Shown in pieces: positions 35,160 to 43,622 of a stretch of 64,000 bases of DNA. The notes beneath the pieces were generated by a model. It searched no databases, was not told the DNA's origin, and saw only the letters and a program-made list of their open reading frames with translations. Every line of letters starts with the position of its first letter. The stretch's first letter is position 1. The translations under genes and the position numbers were made by a program. The stretch comes from Hellea sp. (GTDB lineage: Bacteria > Pseudomonadota > Alphaproteobacteria > Caulobacterales > Maricaulaceae), in NCBI GenBank assembly GCA_020629545.1, contig JAHDDC010000015.1, positions 1 through 64,000 of the forward strand, written 5' to 3'.

Positions 35160-36332
35160 CTAAATACTCAAATCCATTAGATTGTAATCTTTGAGAGTAG
35201 CCTGTGTGTCCGGCGTCCAGCGAAACTCATCCTGTCGTTTGGCAAAGGGCGCATAGTCATAGGGTGTTTCGTCCGGGAAGCGCTGACGCCTGGCGTCGAT
35301 AGCAAAACCAATCAGCCGCGAACGTGTGTCGATGAAATCAGAATCCATGACGGCGGCTTCCGCGTGCATGCCTGCACCGCGAACGTCCAATACAGATGAG
35401 CGTTTGTGAAATCCAAAATTGACCGAGACCCTTGGCTCAAATCCCGTATTGGCAAAAGAACCATGAATGATCTGGCGGCTATTGATGACCACATCGCCAG
35501 GATTACAAATCAGAGGAACCGCCTCAGGCAAGCGCTCATTGCCGTGGTCTTCAACCATTTTAGCGATATTGGCCCGGCCGATCTTATGGCTACCGGGAAT
35601 AACCCAGACACCGTTGACGGCTGTGCTGCCATAGACTTGGCCCATAAAGTTAAAACCGTGAATATCTGCGTCATGGTCAGGACTATCCCAATGGGTATCG
35701 CCGTCTTGATGCCAGGATACGGCAGGTCCCACGCCGGCGTCCTTGATGAACAGACCTTCGGTAAAGGGCGTGAAATCCGGGCCGTTAATGGCCTCAGTTA
35801 GTTTGAGCAGGCCAGGATGGCCGTAAACCCGAAGGCAGGCCGGGGAGAATTGCAATGAGCCGCTAAGATAAAGGGGAACGGCCGGCGGGGCATCATCCGC
35901 GGCTTTGGGCTCAAAAAGTTTGACTTGATGCCGGCCATTGAAAATTTGTGTTCCGCCCAAAGGGTCAGACAAGGGCGGTGCCCATTGCAAGTTCGGGGCT
36001 TTATTATCGGCGCCTAATGCCGGTCGTCCGTGTTTGTCTGTCAGCGCGCCCATATGGACGGGGAAGTTCTCCCGCATGGCGGCTAAATCTGCTTTGATGT
36101 CGGCAAGTTCTTCCTCGGATAATACGCCCTCGATGATATAAAAACCATATTCGGAATAGGCCTCAAGAATATCACTATGGATATTGCCATCTGCATCATA
36201 TTTTAGAGGGCCGCGATTAGGGAGCGCGAGCGCCTTGGCCTGTCCTTCGATCAGATAAGTTTTCATAGCTTCGGCCTCGTCCCCGTAATGGGCTGCGCAG
36301 GCTTCGATCGAACGGCTGATATCCTGATACAT
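35160..36332 (-). CDS. Phytanoyl-CoA dioxygenase-family oxygenase
   Basis: 390-aa Fe(II)/2-oxoglutarate oxygenase of the PhyH superfamily. Iron ligands can be read in S-W-H-Q-D-G-D (His, Asp) and the distal I-I-H-G-S-F (His), followed by the 2-oxoglutarate-binding R in G-F-E-P-R-V-S-V-N. The family includes phytanoyl-CoA 2-hydroxylase, which starts alpha-oxidation of a branched isoprenoid acid, but also ectoine and many unknown hydroxylases. Divergent from a TetR-like gene. Next to the isoprenoid-type cluster a branched acyl substrate is attractive but unproven. Confidence 0.83.
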   Translation of the reverse strand: MYQDISRSIEACAAHYGDEAEAMKTYLIEGQAKALALPNRGPLKYDADGNIHSDILEAYSEYGFYIIEGVLSEEELADIKADLAAMRENFPVHMGALTDKHGRPALGADNKAPNLQWAPPLSDPLGGTQIFNGRHQVKLFEPKAADDAPPAVPLYLSGSLQFSPACLRVYGHPGLLKLTEAINGPDFTPFTEGLFIKDAGVGPAVSWHQDGDTHWDSPDHDADIHGFNFMGQVYGSTAVNGVWVIPGSHKIGRANIAKMVEDHGNERLPEAVPLICNPGDVVINSRQIIHGSFANTGFEPRVSVNFGFHKRSSVLDVRGAGMHAEAAVMDSDFIDTRSRLIGFAIDARRQRFPDETPYDYAPFAKRQDEFRWTPDTQATLKDYNLMDLSI

Positions 36333-36368
36333 TGATACCTCTTTTGGTGGCCACAGTTTTTATGATTG

Positions 36369-36380
36369 ATAAAATTTTAT
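36369..36380. promoter_or_regulatory. 12-bp palindrome between oxygenase and TetR genes
   Basis: ATAAAATTTTAT lies in the divergent gap between the PhyH-like gene (start 36332, minus) and the TetR-like gene (ATG 36425). AT-only dyads are weak evidence, but the position fits an operator or a -10 region. Confidence 0.35.
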
Positions 36381-36424
36381 ATAGATGCAAATCTGTGAGT
36401 CAATCCGCAGCGAGTTCATTTTCT

Positions 36425-37111
36425 ATGACAGTCACCACCAAGTCTGAAAATCCAGCGAAAAACATGGCAAGGGGCAGCGCCACCCGCGCCGCCAATAAAC
36501 GTCTGCGCAAAGAACGTATTTTGACTTGCGCAGGGCAAATTATCGCCGAGCAAGGCTATGATGCGCTGACCCTTTCGCAGCTAGCTCGACGAGCCGAAGT
36601 CACCGTGCCAACCATTCATAACCTTCTGGGCAAAAAGTCAGAGATTTTTAAAAACCTGGTCGATGAAGTTGTCGCGCGCATTGGCGAAGTTTTAGCTCGT
36701 CAATCCGAAGCTGATCCGATTGTGGCCGTTCGGGCGTTCACGAATGAACTGATTTCGCTCTATGCCAAGGACGAGGCGCTTTATAAGGCCGCCTTTCTGG
36801 CCGGGGAACGGGAACAATTATTTGAGCAAAAATCCGCCCAAGGCATTTTTATGCGTTCGTTAGCGCTCGCTCGTCAGGTCTGTGAGCAGGCCAAATCCGG
36901 CGGATATTTGCTGGGCGATATCGAGACGAATGTATTAGCCGAACAACTCTTCGGTGCCCAGCGCCTAGCCCGTCAAGACTGGATCCACGGCTATATCGAC
37001 ATTCCCAGCTATAAGAACCGAGTATTGATCGGCATGTTCACCGTCTTTGCTTCCGATGCTAATTCAGAATTCAAAACCCGCCTGATCCAAGAGATCAAAT
37101 CACTTAGATAA
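36425..37111 (+). CDS. TetR-family transcriptional regulator
   Basis: 228-aa TetR protein with the helix-turn-helix G-Y-D-A-L-T-L-S-Q-L-A-R-R-A-E-V-T-V-P-T-I-H-N-L. Start taken as ATG 36425; ATG 36464 is also possible, and the longer upstream frame from 36332 runs into the divergent promoter. The C-terminal region is not one I can assign to a ligand class. Divergent from the PhyH-like oxygenase, which it likely controls. Confidence 0.83.
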   Translation: MTVTTKSENPAKNMARGSATRAANKRLRKERILTCAGQIIAEQGYDALTLSQLARRAEVTVPTIHNLLGKKSEIFKNLVDEVVARIGEVLARQSEADPIVAVRAFTNELISLYAKDEALYKAAFLAGEREQLFEQKSAQGIFMRSLALARQVCEQAKSGGYLLGDIETNVLAEQLFGAQRLARQDWIHGYIDIPSYKNRVLIGMFTVFASDANSEFKTRLIQEIKSLR

Positions 37112-37119
37112 TAACTGCC

Positions 37120-37410
37120 CTAAAACCCGATAAATTTGGCAAAGCCGTCGACGGGTTCTCGTTCTGTGCGTAGCGTATTGACGGGTGCGTCCGGTTCGGC
37201 TTTGCCGAGCGCCAGACCCGCATAGATGACGTGGTTTCTCATCTAGCCCGAGTGGTTTGTGAACGCTGCCTCGAACTTGCGCCCAAATGTCCTGCATACA
37301 AGTCCCGTAGCCTTTGGCCTGGGCCATGAGGCAGACGGCCTGCATGAACATGTCGAGCGACGCCCATTGATTGCGACCATGTAAGTGGTCAATGGTGTGG
37401 GGGTCCTAAG
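37120..37410 (-). pseudogene. Nitroreductase remnant, frameshifted and truncated
   Basis: Fragment of an FMN nitroreductase. In one frame, 37410 to about 37215 reads W-A-S-L-D-M-F-M-Q-A-V-C-L-M-A-Q then G-Y-G-T-C-M-Q-D-I-W, the typical middle part. In another frame, about 37240 to 37120 reads V-I-Y-A-G-L-A-L-G-K-A-E-P-D-A-P-V-N then R-T-E-R-E-P-V-D and ends F-I-G-F, the typical C terminus. One frameshift near 37215-37240 separates them. The N-terminal half is missing; AT-rich foreign-looking DNA starts near 37410. Confidence 0.8.
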
Positions 37411-37430
37411 AATGTGAAGGGGAGTATAAT

Positions 37431-37805
37431 CTAAAGGGTCGAATTTTTACATCTTGATACCAGGTCTCTTTGAAGATTGTTCAATGCCTTTGCGGTTTCA
37501 TCAGATATAAATAAAAATGTTGAAGCCTGTCCGTTGTCAACATACCAAAAATGTTTCCCATTATTTGCGGTTTCTTCGATGTCGGACAAGATGGTTTGAA
37601 CTATTTTCTCATCTGCCCAATCACCGTCAAACTTCGGCTTTAATTCTCGGAAAAATTCACCAATCCTGTAAGTTAACGAGACTGATTGGTTTTCAAAATC
37701 TACTCTATTCTTTACTTTTTTAAGACTGGGTTCTTGTAGAGCTAATTTTACGAGCTCTTTGACGATAGTTTCATAAACATCTTCGTCATCAACTGCAGAT
37801 ACCAT
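37431..37805 (-). CDS. Hypothetical protein
   Basis: 124-aa acidic cytoplasmic protein without a family I recognise. It is likely real: ATG 37805 has a strong AAGGAG nine bases upstream, and the composition is AT-rich but protein-like. The central part (KHFWYVDNGQASTFLFISDE) looks like beta structure. It sits in an island between a broken nitroreductase and the thiolase operon. Confidence 0.6.
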   Translation of the reverse strand: MVSAVDDEDVYETIVKELVKLALQEPSLKKVKNRVDFENQSVSLTYRIGEFFRELKPKFDGDWADEKIVQTILSDIEETANNGKHFWYVDNGQASTFLFISDETAKALNNLQRDLVSRCKNSTL

Positions 37806-37910
37806 CTAAATTGACTCCTTGTTCCAATTAGAAGTGACTCTTTATTCTGAAGTACACTGACAACTAGGGTGGCACAAAAATCCCCATTGCGGACCTTAGC
37901 TTGATTGCTG

Positions 37911-38258
37911 TTAGGTTTTTACAGCCTGATGGAACAATATTACCCAGTTCTGGTCTTTATGCTGCCAAACTGATGAACGCTGAATCTCACCATTTCTTGT
38001 TGTATATTCAATCAAGACTAATTCTGATCCCAATTGCTTGGCGTTTAAATTATAGTTCTCACTTAAGTCTTCATGGTCATTAGAAAGCACAGCTTGAATT
38101 GCCGATGTTTTATCATAAATTCGTCCTGAGCTACCAATTTCAATAAAGTCATCTGCGATAAGCTCATTTAGTTCTTTTTCTGAACATCGAACACTCGGTT
38201 GCAGTAACCTCAATTCTAAGGAACATATTTGCTGTAATTGCTTAGAGCTGACTGTCAT
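37911..38258 (-). CDS. DUF4440/SnoaL-like (NTF2-fold) protein
   Basis: 115-aa single-domain protein matching DUF4440-like NTF2 folds: L-E-L-R-L-L-Q-P-S-V-R-C-S-E at the start, A-D-D-F-I-E-I-G-S-S-G-R-I-Y-D in the middle and W-I-L-F-H-Q at the end. Such proteins bind small molecules or serve as accessory domains; the specific role is unknown. Start ATG 38258. Same AT-rich island as 37431. Confidence 0.75.
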   Translation of the reverse strand: MTVSSKQLQQICSLELRLLQPSVRCSEKELNELIADDFIEIGSSGRIYDKTSAIQAVLSNDHEDLSENYNLNAKQLGSELVLIEYTTRNGEIQRSSVWQHKDQNWVILFHQAVKT

Positions 38259-38465
38259 AATTTAATACCTACATGTCTTCTCGTATCTCGCAAATATAAA
38301 CTATTCCGATGTCCGCTTTGCCCCCATAGTAGAAACTATTCTTCTTCTGAGTTCTTTCGTTCCACTTTATGAGCCTTAACGACCGACAACTCCGAAGATA
38401 GTATTGCGATTTGACGTTTCTGACGCAGATCAGAATACCCCTGCACCCATAAGAACAACGAGTCA

Positions 38466-38966
38466 CTATAGCCTGGAACACTCTGTCAATTCTTCTGGAA
38501 TCTGCACATCAACGCACTCATAATCGAAATTCCATGCAGATGGAGAGGTCCTTCTTCGGTGTTTCTTTCTCTGAACGTCCGAACCCATGAAGGCGATAAG
38601 AAGCGCATAAGGAGACTTTTCATATTCCTCGAGGCTACCGAAGCTCAGTAAATCTTTGCGGGAAATGCCCCTATTCAGTCGAAGGTTTAGGTCTTTCAAT
38701 TCCAGTAATTGAGCCTCGAGAGGAATTTTCTTCGAGCCTCTATTTTTATATTCATAGAAAATTAGAGCGAACCCCCCAATCATAGAGACGGGTAAAAGTA
38801 GAGCTTCTGGAAGTAATAGGATTAACAGAATAAACGGTGCGGCTAAAAGGAATATAAATAGAAAAAAACTAATTATAATCCCTACGAAAGTCCAGACGAT
38901 GCCAAAATCGTCGAGCCGAAACAGAGCTATGAATTTGACAATGAAGACATCAAACAGTTTTTCCAT
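38466..38966 (-). CDS. Hypothetical membrane protein
   Basis: 166-aa protein with two or three hydrophobic helices (residues ~20-45 and ~48-70) and a charged cytoplasmic C-terminal half containing R-K-K-H-R-R-R. No family recognised. ATG start at 38966; AT-rich. The ~215 bases between it and the next minus-strand gene (38258) show no convincing gene. Confidence 0.55.
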   Translation of the reverse strand: MEKLFDVFIVKFIALFRLDDFGIVWTFVGIIISFFLFIFLLAAPFILLILLLPEALLLPVSMIGGFALIFYEYKNRGSKKIPLEAQLLELKDLNLRLNRGISRKDLLSFGSLEEYEKSPYALLIAFMGSDVQRKKHRRRTSPSAWNFDYECVDVQIPEELTECSRL

Positions 38967-39111
38967 AACCTTGCTATAGAGGATTGGAGCTACGCTTTCA
39001 TTAACGGGAGTGTTTTCTCAAAATATCAACTGCTCCCTGCTAAAATATTCTAAAATATGCTCACGCCATTGTGTACGCAATGACCGAAAAATAGCTTGAA
39101 GAGTTCCTGAC

Positions 39112-39167
39112 ACTAACATATGCAACAAAGCGCATATAGTGACGGACCTCCCCATGTAAACCGTCAC
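39112..39167. promoter_or_regulatory. Dyad-rich promoter region of the thiolase operon
   Basis: Upstream of the thiolase start are two inverted repeats: ATATGC / GCATAT (39118-39137, 8-base spacer) and GTGACGG / CCGTCAC (39139-39145 and 39161-39167, 15-base spacer). They could be regulator sites. The gap 38967-39186 contains no gene. Confidence 0.35.
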
Positions 39168-39186
39168 GTTACTACAGGAGATTATC

Positions 39187-40362
39187 ATGAGAGAAGCAGT
39201 TATTGTATCAACGGCGCGGACGCCAATTGGTCGAGCTTACCGCGGAGCATTTAACGCAACGGGATCGCCGACACTGGCCGGGCATTGTATTGACGAAGCT
39301 GTCAAGCGGGCCGGGATTGATGGAGCCGAGGTAGATGATGTGGTCATGGGCTGCGCTCTGCAACAAGGCGTACAGGTCACAATGGGCCGTAATGCGGTTC
39401 TCGCCTCAAGCCTGCCTGTAACGGTTCCCGCCATGAGTATTGACCGTCAATGCTCCTCCGGCATGATCGCTATTGGCATGGCTGCCAAGCAGATCATCAG
39501 CGATGGCCATACGGTTGCTATTGGCGGAGGTGTGGAGAGCATTTCTATGGTGCAAACGGCAGAAATGCGGGTTGCGCCTGATCAGACCGTTCTCAAAAAC
39601 CACCCTAAAGCCTATATACAAATGATTGATACGGCCGAGATCGTGGCTAATCGCTACGGCGTCTCCCGCGAAGCGCAGGACGAATATGCATTGCAGAGCC
39701 AGCAACGTACGCACGCCGCGCAACAAGCCGGTGCTTTTGATGATGAAATCGTCCCTATGCCGTCAACCATGATGGTAAAAAACAAAGAAACTGGCGAAAT
39801 TTCGCAAATGGAGACCAAGCTTGAAAAAGATGAGGGCAATCGCCCGTCGACAACGCTTGAAGGTCTGGCGGGTCTCAAGCCGGTGCGTGGACCGGAAGCG
39901 TTTATTACGGCCGGCAACGCCTCGCAGCTCTCTGACGGCGCATCTGTTTCCGTCTTGATGGAAGCCAAAGAAGCCTCCAAGCGTAATTTGGACCCGCTTG
40001 GAATATATCGCGGCATGGCCGTAGCCGGACTAGAGCCGGATGAAATGGGTATCGGTCCTGTTTATGCCATTCCAAAACTCTTAAAAGCCAATGGTCTGAC
40101 TATGGACGATATTGATCTTTGGGAGCTCAACGAAGCGTTTGCCGTTCAAGTCATTTATTGCCGGGATAAGCTTGGCATTCCGAATGAGAAACTGAACGTT
40201 AATGGCGGCGCAATTTCTATAGGCCACCCTTATGGAATGTCAGGCGCGCGTATGGTTGCGCATGCTTTGATTGAGGGTAAACGCCGCGGCGCAAAATATG
40301 TTGTCTCGACCATGTGTATTGGCGGCGGTATGGGCGCCGCTGGATTATTCGAAGTCGCTTAA
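39187..40362 (+). CDS. Acetyl-CoA C-acyltransferase (thiolase)
   Basis: 391-aa thiolase performing the last beta-oxidation step or its reverse. Catalytic Cys89 in D-R-Q-C-S-S-G, the His of [15 protein letters not shown], and the second Cys of M-C-I-G-G-G-M-G are all present, so full activity is expected. AGGAG precedes the ATG. The next gene (SDR) starts 12 bases after its stop, forming an operon. Acyl-chain specificity is not evident. Confidence 0.93.
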   Translation: MREAVIVSTARTPIGRAYRGAFNATGSPTLAGHCIDEAVKRAGIDGAEVDDVVMGCALQQGVQVTMGRNAVLASSLPVTVPAMSIDRQCSSGMIAIGMAAKQIISDGHTVAIGGGVESISMVQTAEMRVAPDQTVLKNHPKAYIQMIDTAEIVANRYGVSREAQDEYALQSQQRTHAAQQAGAFDDEIVPMPSTMMVKNKETGEISQMETKLEKDEGNRPSTTLEGLAGLKPVRGPEAFITAGNASQLSDGASVSVLMEAKEASKRNLDPLGIYRGMAVAGLEPDEMGIGPVYAIPKLLKANGLTMDDIDLWELNEAFAVQVIYCRDKLGIPNEKLNVNGGAISIGHPYGMSGARMVAHALIEGKRRGAKYVVSTMCIGGGMGAAGLFEVA

Positions 40363-40373
40363 GGGTTAAAACG

Positions 40374-41282
40374 ATGAGTAGTGTTGAATTTAAAGACCGC
40401 GTTGCCATTGTGACAGGCGCGGGCGGAGGTTTGGGCCGTAGCCATGCGCTGGAGCTAGCCCGGCGCGGCGTCAAAGTTGTTGTCAATGATCTGGGCGGTT
40501 CGGTTGATGGCTCCGGCGGCTCAGCCACAATGGCGGAACAAGTTGTAGCCGAAATCAAGGCCGCTGGCGGCGATGCTATGGCCAACGGGGCCAATGTCAC
40601 CAAAGAAGATGAAGTGCAGGCCATGGTCGATGCGGCAATCGCGAGATGGGGCAAGATTGATATCCTGGTCAATAATGCCGGTATCTTGCGGGATAAGTCA
40701 TTTTCCAAAATGGAGATGGATAATTTTCGTCTTGTACTGGATGTCCACCTTGTCGGCTCGGCCATCTGTACCAAAGCCGTCTGGAACCATATGAAAGAAA
40801 ACCAATATGGCCGGATCGTTATGACAACGTCATCTTCGGGCAATTATGGAAATTTTGGGCAGACCAATTATGGTGCAGCCAAGGCCGGTCTGATCGGCTT
40901 TATGAATACGCTCTGCATTGAGGGCGGAAAATATGATATTCGCGTGAACGCGCTGTCGCCAACGGCCGCAACGCGAATGACCGAAGGACTGATCCCTGAA
41001 GATGCGTTCAAACTCCTAACCGTTGAAAGCGTGACAGCAGGACTTATTCCGCTGGTCTGTGATGACGCGCCAAACCGTATGATCATGTGTGCAGGCGCTG
41101 GCGGTTTCGCGGCTACTAAAGTCTACGAAACCAAAGGCGTTCATTTGCCAGTCGGAGAACAGACGGCCGAAAATGTCATGGCCAATATGGATAAAATCCT
41201 GGATCCAGCCGGTCAGGAAGAATTCACCCAGGGCGGCCAGCAGACCATGAAGTTTGTAACCAATGCCATGGGCGGATCTTAA
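40374..41282 (+). CDS. 3-Hydroxyacyl-CoA dehydrogenase, MFE-2/HSD17B4-like SDR
   Basis: 302-aa SDR resembling the dehydrogenase part of peroxisomal multifunctional enzyme 2. V-T-G-A-G-G-G-L-G-R-S-H-A-L-E-L-A near residue 13 and V-V-N-D-L-G-G-S-V-D-G near 38 are diagnostic, followed by NNAGILRDKSF and the catalytic Y-G-A-A-K near 165. I chose ATG 40374 because the longer frame overlaps the thiolase. It oxidises (3R)-hydroxyacyl-CoA, fitting the MaoC-type (R)-hydratase at 20623 and the thiolase upstream. Confidence 0.9.
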   Translation: MSSVEFKDRVAIVTGAGGGLGRSHALELARRGVKVVVNDLGGSVDGSGGSATMAEQVVAEIKAAGGDAMANGANVTKEDEVQAMVDAAIARWGKIDILVNNAGILRDKSFSKMEMDNFRLVLDVHLVGSAICTKAVWNHMKENQYGRIVMTTSSSGNYGNFGQTNYGAAKAGLIGFMNTLCIEGGKYDIRVNALSPTAATRMTEGLIPEDAFKLLTVESVTAGLIPLVCDDAPNRMIMCAGAGGFAATKVYETKGVHLPVGEQTAENVMANMDKILDPAGQEEFTQGGQQTMKFVTNAMGGS

Positions 41283-41304
41283 TTCTGTTTAAAAATATTT
41301 GAGT

Positions 41305-41331
41305 AAAGGCCCGGGTATTACCCGGGCTTTT
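41305..41331. terminator. Bidirectional rho-independent terminator
   Basis: Perfect 8-bp stem GCCCGGGT / ACCCGGGC with loop ATT and a TTTT tail on the plus strand; the AAAG before it gives a T run on the minus strand. It ends both the thiolase/SDR operon and the convergent oxygenase gene. Confidence 0.85.
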
Positions 41332-42528
41332 CTATGTCTGTCTCGCCTGCAAAACTCTGAGCTTGCTTTCAAACTCTGCCATGCTCAGATAGCATCCATA
41401 GAAGCGGCGTTTGCCTACATATCCCATGCGGCCATGGAGATTTCGCCAGTTATCAAATATCAGGGTTCGTCCCGGTGTAAGAGGTATCTTTAGCCAATTA
41501 TCTTGATCATTCGCATGTTCATGGAACAGACTATAGGCGCGGTGAAAAGCCTTTAGCTCTGGCTCCGAGAGGATAAAGGGAGCGCGGTCATAATTGTTAA
41601 ATGAGACTTGCAAGAGATTGCCTGTCGATCCGGTTCGTATGACAGGACGCTCCGCTCGCAAATGGACTCCGGGTTCAATATAATGACCTGGCACGGCAGT
41701 CTTGCTCAGAATGTCAAAAGCTTCTGAATCCTCAGCTTTCAGGCGGCGCGCGATTGAAAATCCATCGACCTGAATGCTTTCGCCTCCTTTACCGTCGAAT
41801 TCAATGCAGTTGAATAATTGAAGCCCAGCGGCTTCGTTATAATATGTTCCGTCCGTATGGGGCTCAAGATAGTCTGTCGTATAGGCCGTATCCCCGTGAT
41901 CTACGAGATCGGCAGATAAAGGCCAGCTCCGGCCAAAGACAGTTTCATGCAAATGCCCAATCCGTTCTGCTAAAGAAATGGTGGCCTCTGGCGTGGATGG
42001 GACATTCTCGACCATGGAAAACCCGTATATCCAAATGTTCTCCAGCCAGTTTTTCAGACCATTATCGCTGTCCATTACCGCATCATATTCAACGCTCGGT
42101 AGGTCGTTCAGAGGATCGTCTTTATCCCAGTAACGGCGGCGTTTTTGCGGTGTTAGATCGTGGCGCCCGGGTATGACCCCTTTGACGCTGGCCAGCATAT
42201 AGGCCGAAATCATGGTCGTAGGACCGTCCGGCCAGGATACTCGGATCAATTGTTGATTCGTATCAAAGTCTATTGATGTCGCCATTTCTTCCGGTGATAG
42301 ATCGAAGCTATTGGTTTGGCGTTGAAGCGTCGCCGGATTGAGACTGTTCGCGTCAATTCCGTGGTCTCGAACCCAAAACCATGGATAGATATGAGTTTTG
42401 TTTTGACCCATAAATGTAATAACAAGCCCTGAAGGTGAGTGAGCTGCCGCTTTAATCTGTACGGTCCCAGGCTGACCAAGATAAAATGCCGGTGGTAATT
42501 CTGTTGATTGAGAATTTGTTTTTTGCAT
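41332..42528 (-). CDS. Gamma-butyrobetaine/trimethyllysine hydroxylase-like oxygenase
   Basis: 398-aa Fe(II)/2-oxoglutarate oxygenase with a GBBH-like N domain (I-Y-P-W-F-W-V-R-D-H-G then T-L-Q-R-Q-T near residue 65) and a TauD catalytic domain (iron ligands His and Asp in P-H-T-D-G-T-Y, distal His in N-L-H-G-R-M). This two-domain arrangement is typical of gamma-butyrobetaine hydroxylase and trimethyllysine dioxygenase of carnitine synthesis; which of these (or another amine acid) is the substrate cannot be told. Divergent from a threonine-aldolase-like gene. It may act in carnitine or betaine metabolism. Confidence 0.82.
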   Translation of the reverse strand: MQKTNSQSTELPPAFYLGQPGTVQIKAAAHSPSGLVITFMGQNKTHIYPWFWVRDHGIDANSLNPATLQRQTNSFDLSPEEMATSIDFDTNQQLIRVSWPDGPTTMISAYMLASVKGVIPGRHDLTPQKRRRYWDKDDPLNDLPSVEYDAVMDSDNGLKNWLENIWIYGFSMVENVPSTPEATISLAERIGHLHETVFGRSWPLSADLVDHGDTAYTTDYLEPHTDGTYYNEAAGLQLFNCIEFDGKGGESIQVDGFSIARRLKAEDSEAFDILSKTAVPGHYIEPGVHLRAERPVIRTGSTGNLLQVSFNNYDRAPFILSEPELKAFHRAYSLFHEHANDQDNWLKIPLTPGRTLIFDNWRNLHGRMGYVGKRRFYGCYLSMAEFESKLRVLQARQT

Positions 42529-42614
42529 AAGGACACAGCCTAATTGAATAGGTGTTTACTTGTAATTCCGGGTGTGTTTTTGTCAATTAAGCCGAAAGAA
42601 AATGAAAAAATACT

Positions 42615-43622
42615 GTGAGTTTCAAATCGGATAATATGAGCGGGGTTCACCCTAAAGTATTGGCGGCCATAGCGGACGCCAATATGGGTAGTGCATTGCC
42701 TTACGGGGATGATGATCTTTCGAAACTTTTAAATGATCGCTTTTCTGAAATGTTTGAAACTTCTGTCAGTGTCATTCCTTGCCTGACGGGAACCGCGGCA
42801 AATTCTCTGGCGTTATCTCTCATGGCAGGACCAATTAATTCTGTCTGCGTCCATGAAAAATCACATGCTTATCTGGACGAATGCAACGGACCTGAATTTT
42901 ATTCGGGTGCTAAGCTAAAGCCCATACCTGGTGAGAATGGGAAGTTGTCTCCGCAGTCTCTTGGGCCATTTATGGCTGCTATTGGTGAACGTCATTCGGC
43001 GCAGCCCAGCGCAATCAGTATCACGCAAACAACTGAATTTGGGTCTGTCTATAGTCTGGAGCAAATCAAAACCCTAAGCAGCTTTGCCGGAAATAACGAA
43101 CTGTCGCTCCATATGGATGGGGCTCGGTTTTCAAATGCAGTGGCGGCTCTCGGATGCGGCGCGGCGGATATGAGCTGGAAAGCCGGCGTGATGGCGGTCT
43201 CACTTGGTTTTACTAAGAACGGATGTATGGCCGCCGAAGCCGTGATCCTGTTTGATCAGACCAGGGCCGAAGAGGGTTTTTATCGCCAGAAACGGGCTGG
43301 GCAGCTTTTATCCAAACAACGTTTTTTGGCCGCGCAGTTGTTGGCGATGCTCGATAATAATCTCTGGCTTGAAAATGCCCGTCGCGCCAATCGCCAGAAT
43401 GAGGCGTTATTATCACGACTCAAAGGCATTAAAGGTGTGAAGGTTCCTGACGACCACTGCGGTAATATGGCCTTCGTTAGGTTCACGCCAGACCAAATTG
43501 CTCGGCTGCAATCCAGCAAAATGGCAGGTTATGTCTATGACAACAATCAGATGCGATTATGCTGCTCATGGGAGACGACCGATGATCAAATCAACGCATT
43601 TATCGATGTGGTGACAGGCTAA
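42615..43622 (+). CDS. Threonine aldolase-like PLP enzyme
   Basis: 335-aa fold-type I PLP enzyme of the low-specificity L-threonine aldolase group. [13 protein letters not shown] at the N terminus, L-H-M-D-G-A-R-F (cofactor Asp) near residue 175 and the PLP lysine in L-G-F-T-K-N-G near 200 are conserved. It cleaves beta-hydroxy-amino acids to glycine and an aldehyde. Divergent from the oxygenase: if that enzyme makes 3-hydroxytrimethyllysine, this aldolase could cleave it to 4-trimethylaminobutanal. Start GTG 42615; its stop overlaps argH's stop (convergent). Confidence 0.85.
   Translation: MSFKSDNMSGVHPKVLAAIADANMGSALPYGDDDLSKLLNDRFSEMFETSVSVIPCLTGTAANSLALSLMAGPINSVCVHEKSHAYLDECNGPEFYSGAKLKPIPGENGKLSPQSLGPFMAAIGERHSAQPSAISITQTTEFGSVYSLEQIKTLSSFAGNNELSLHMDGARFSNAVAALGCGAADMSWKAGVMAVSLGFTKNGCMAAEAVILFDQTRAEEGFYRQKRAGQLLSKQRFLAAQLLAMLDNNLWLENARRANRQNEALLSRLKGIKGVKVPDDHCGNMAFVRFTPDQIARLQSSKMAGYVYDNNQMRLCCSWETTDDQINAFIDVVTG

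Noticed and set aside
38269-38481. 70-aa minus-strand frame between the membrane protein and the DUF4440-like gene
   Set aside because: Overlaps the stop of 38466, no ribosome site and no recognisable sequence.
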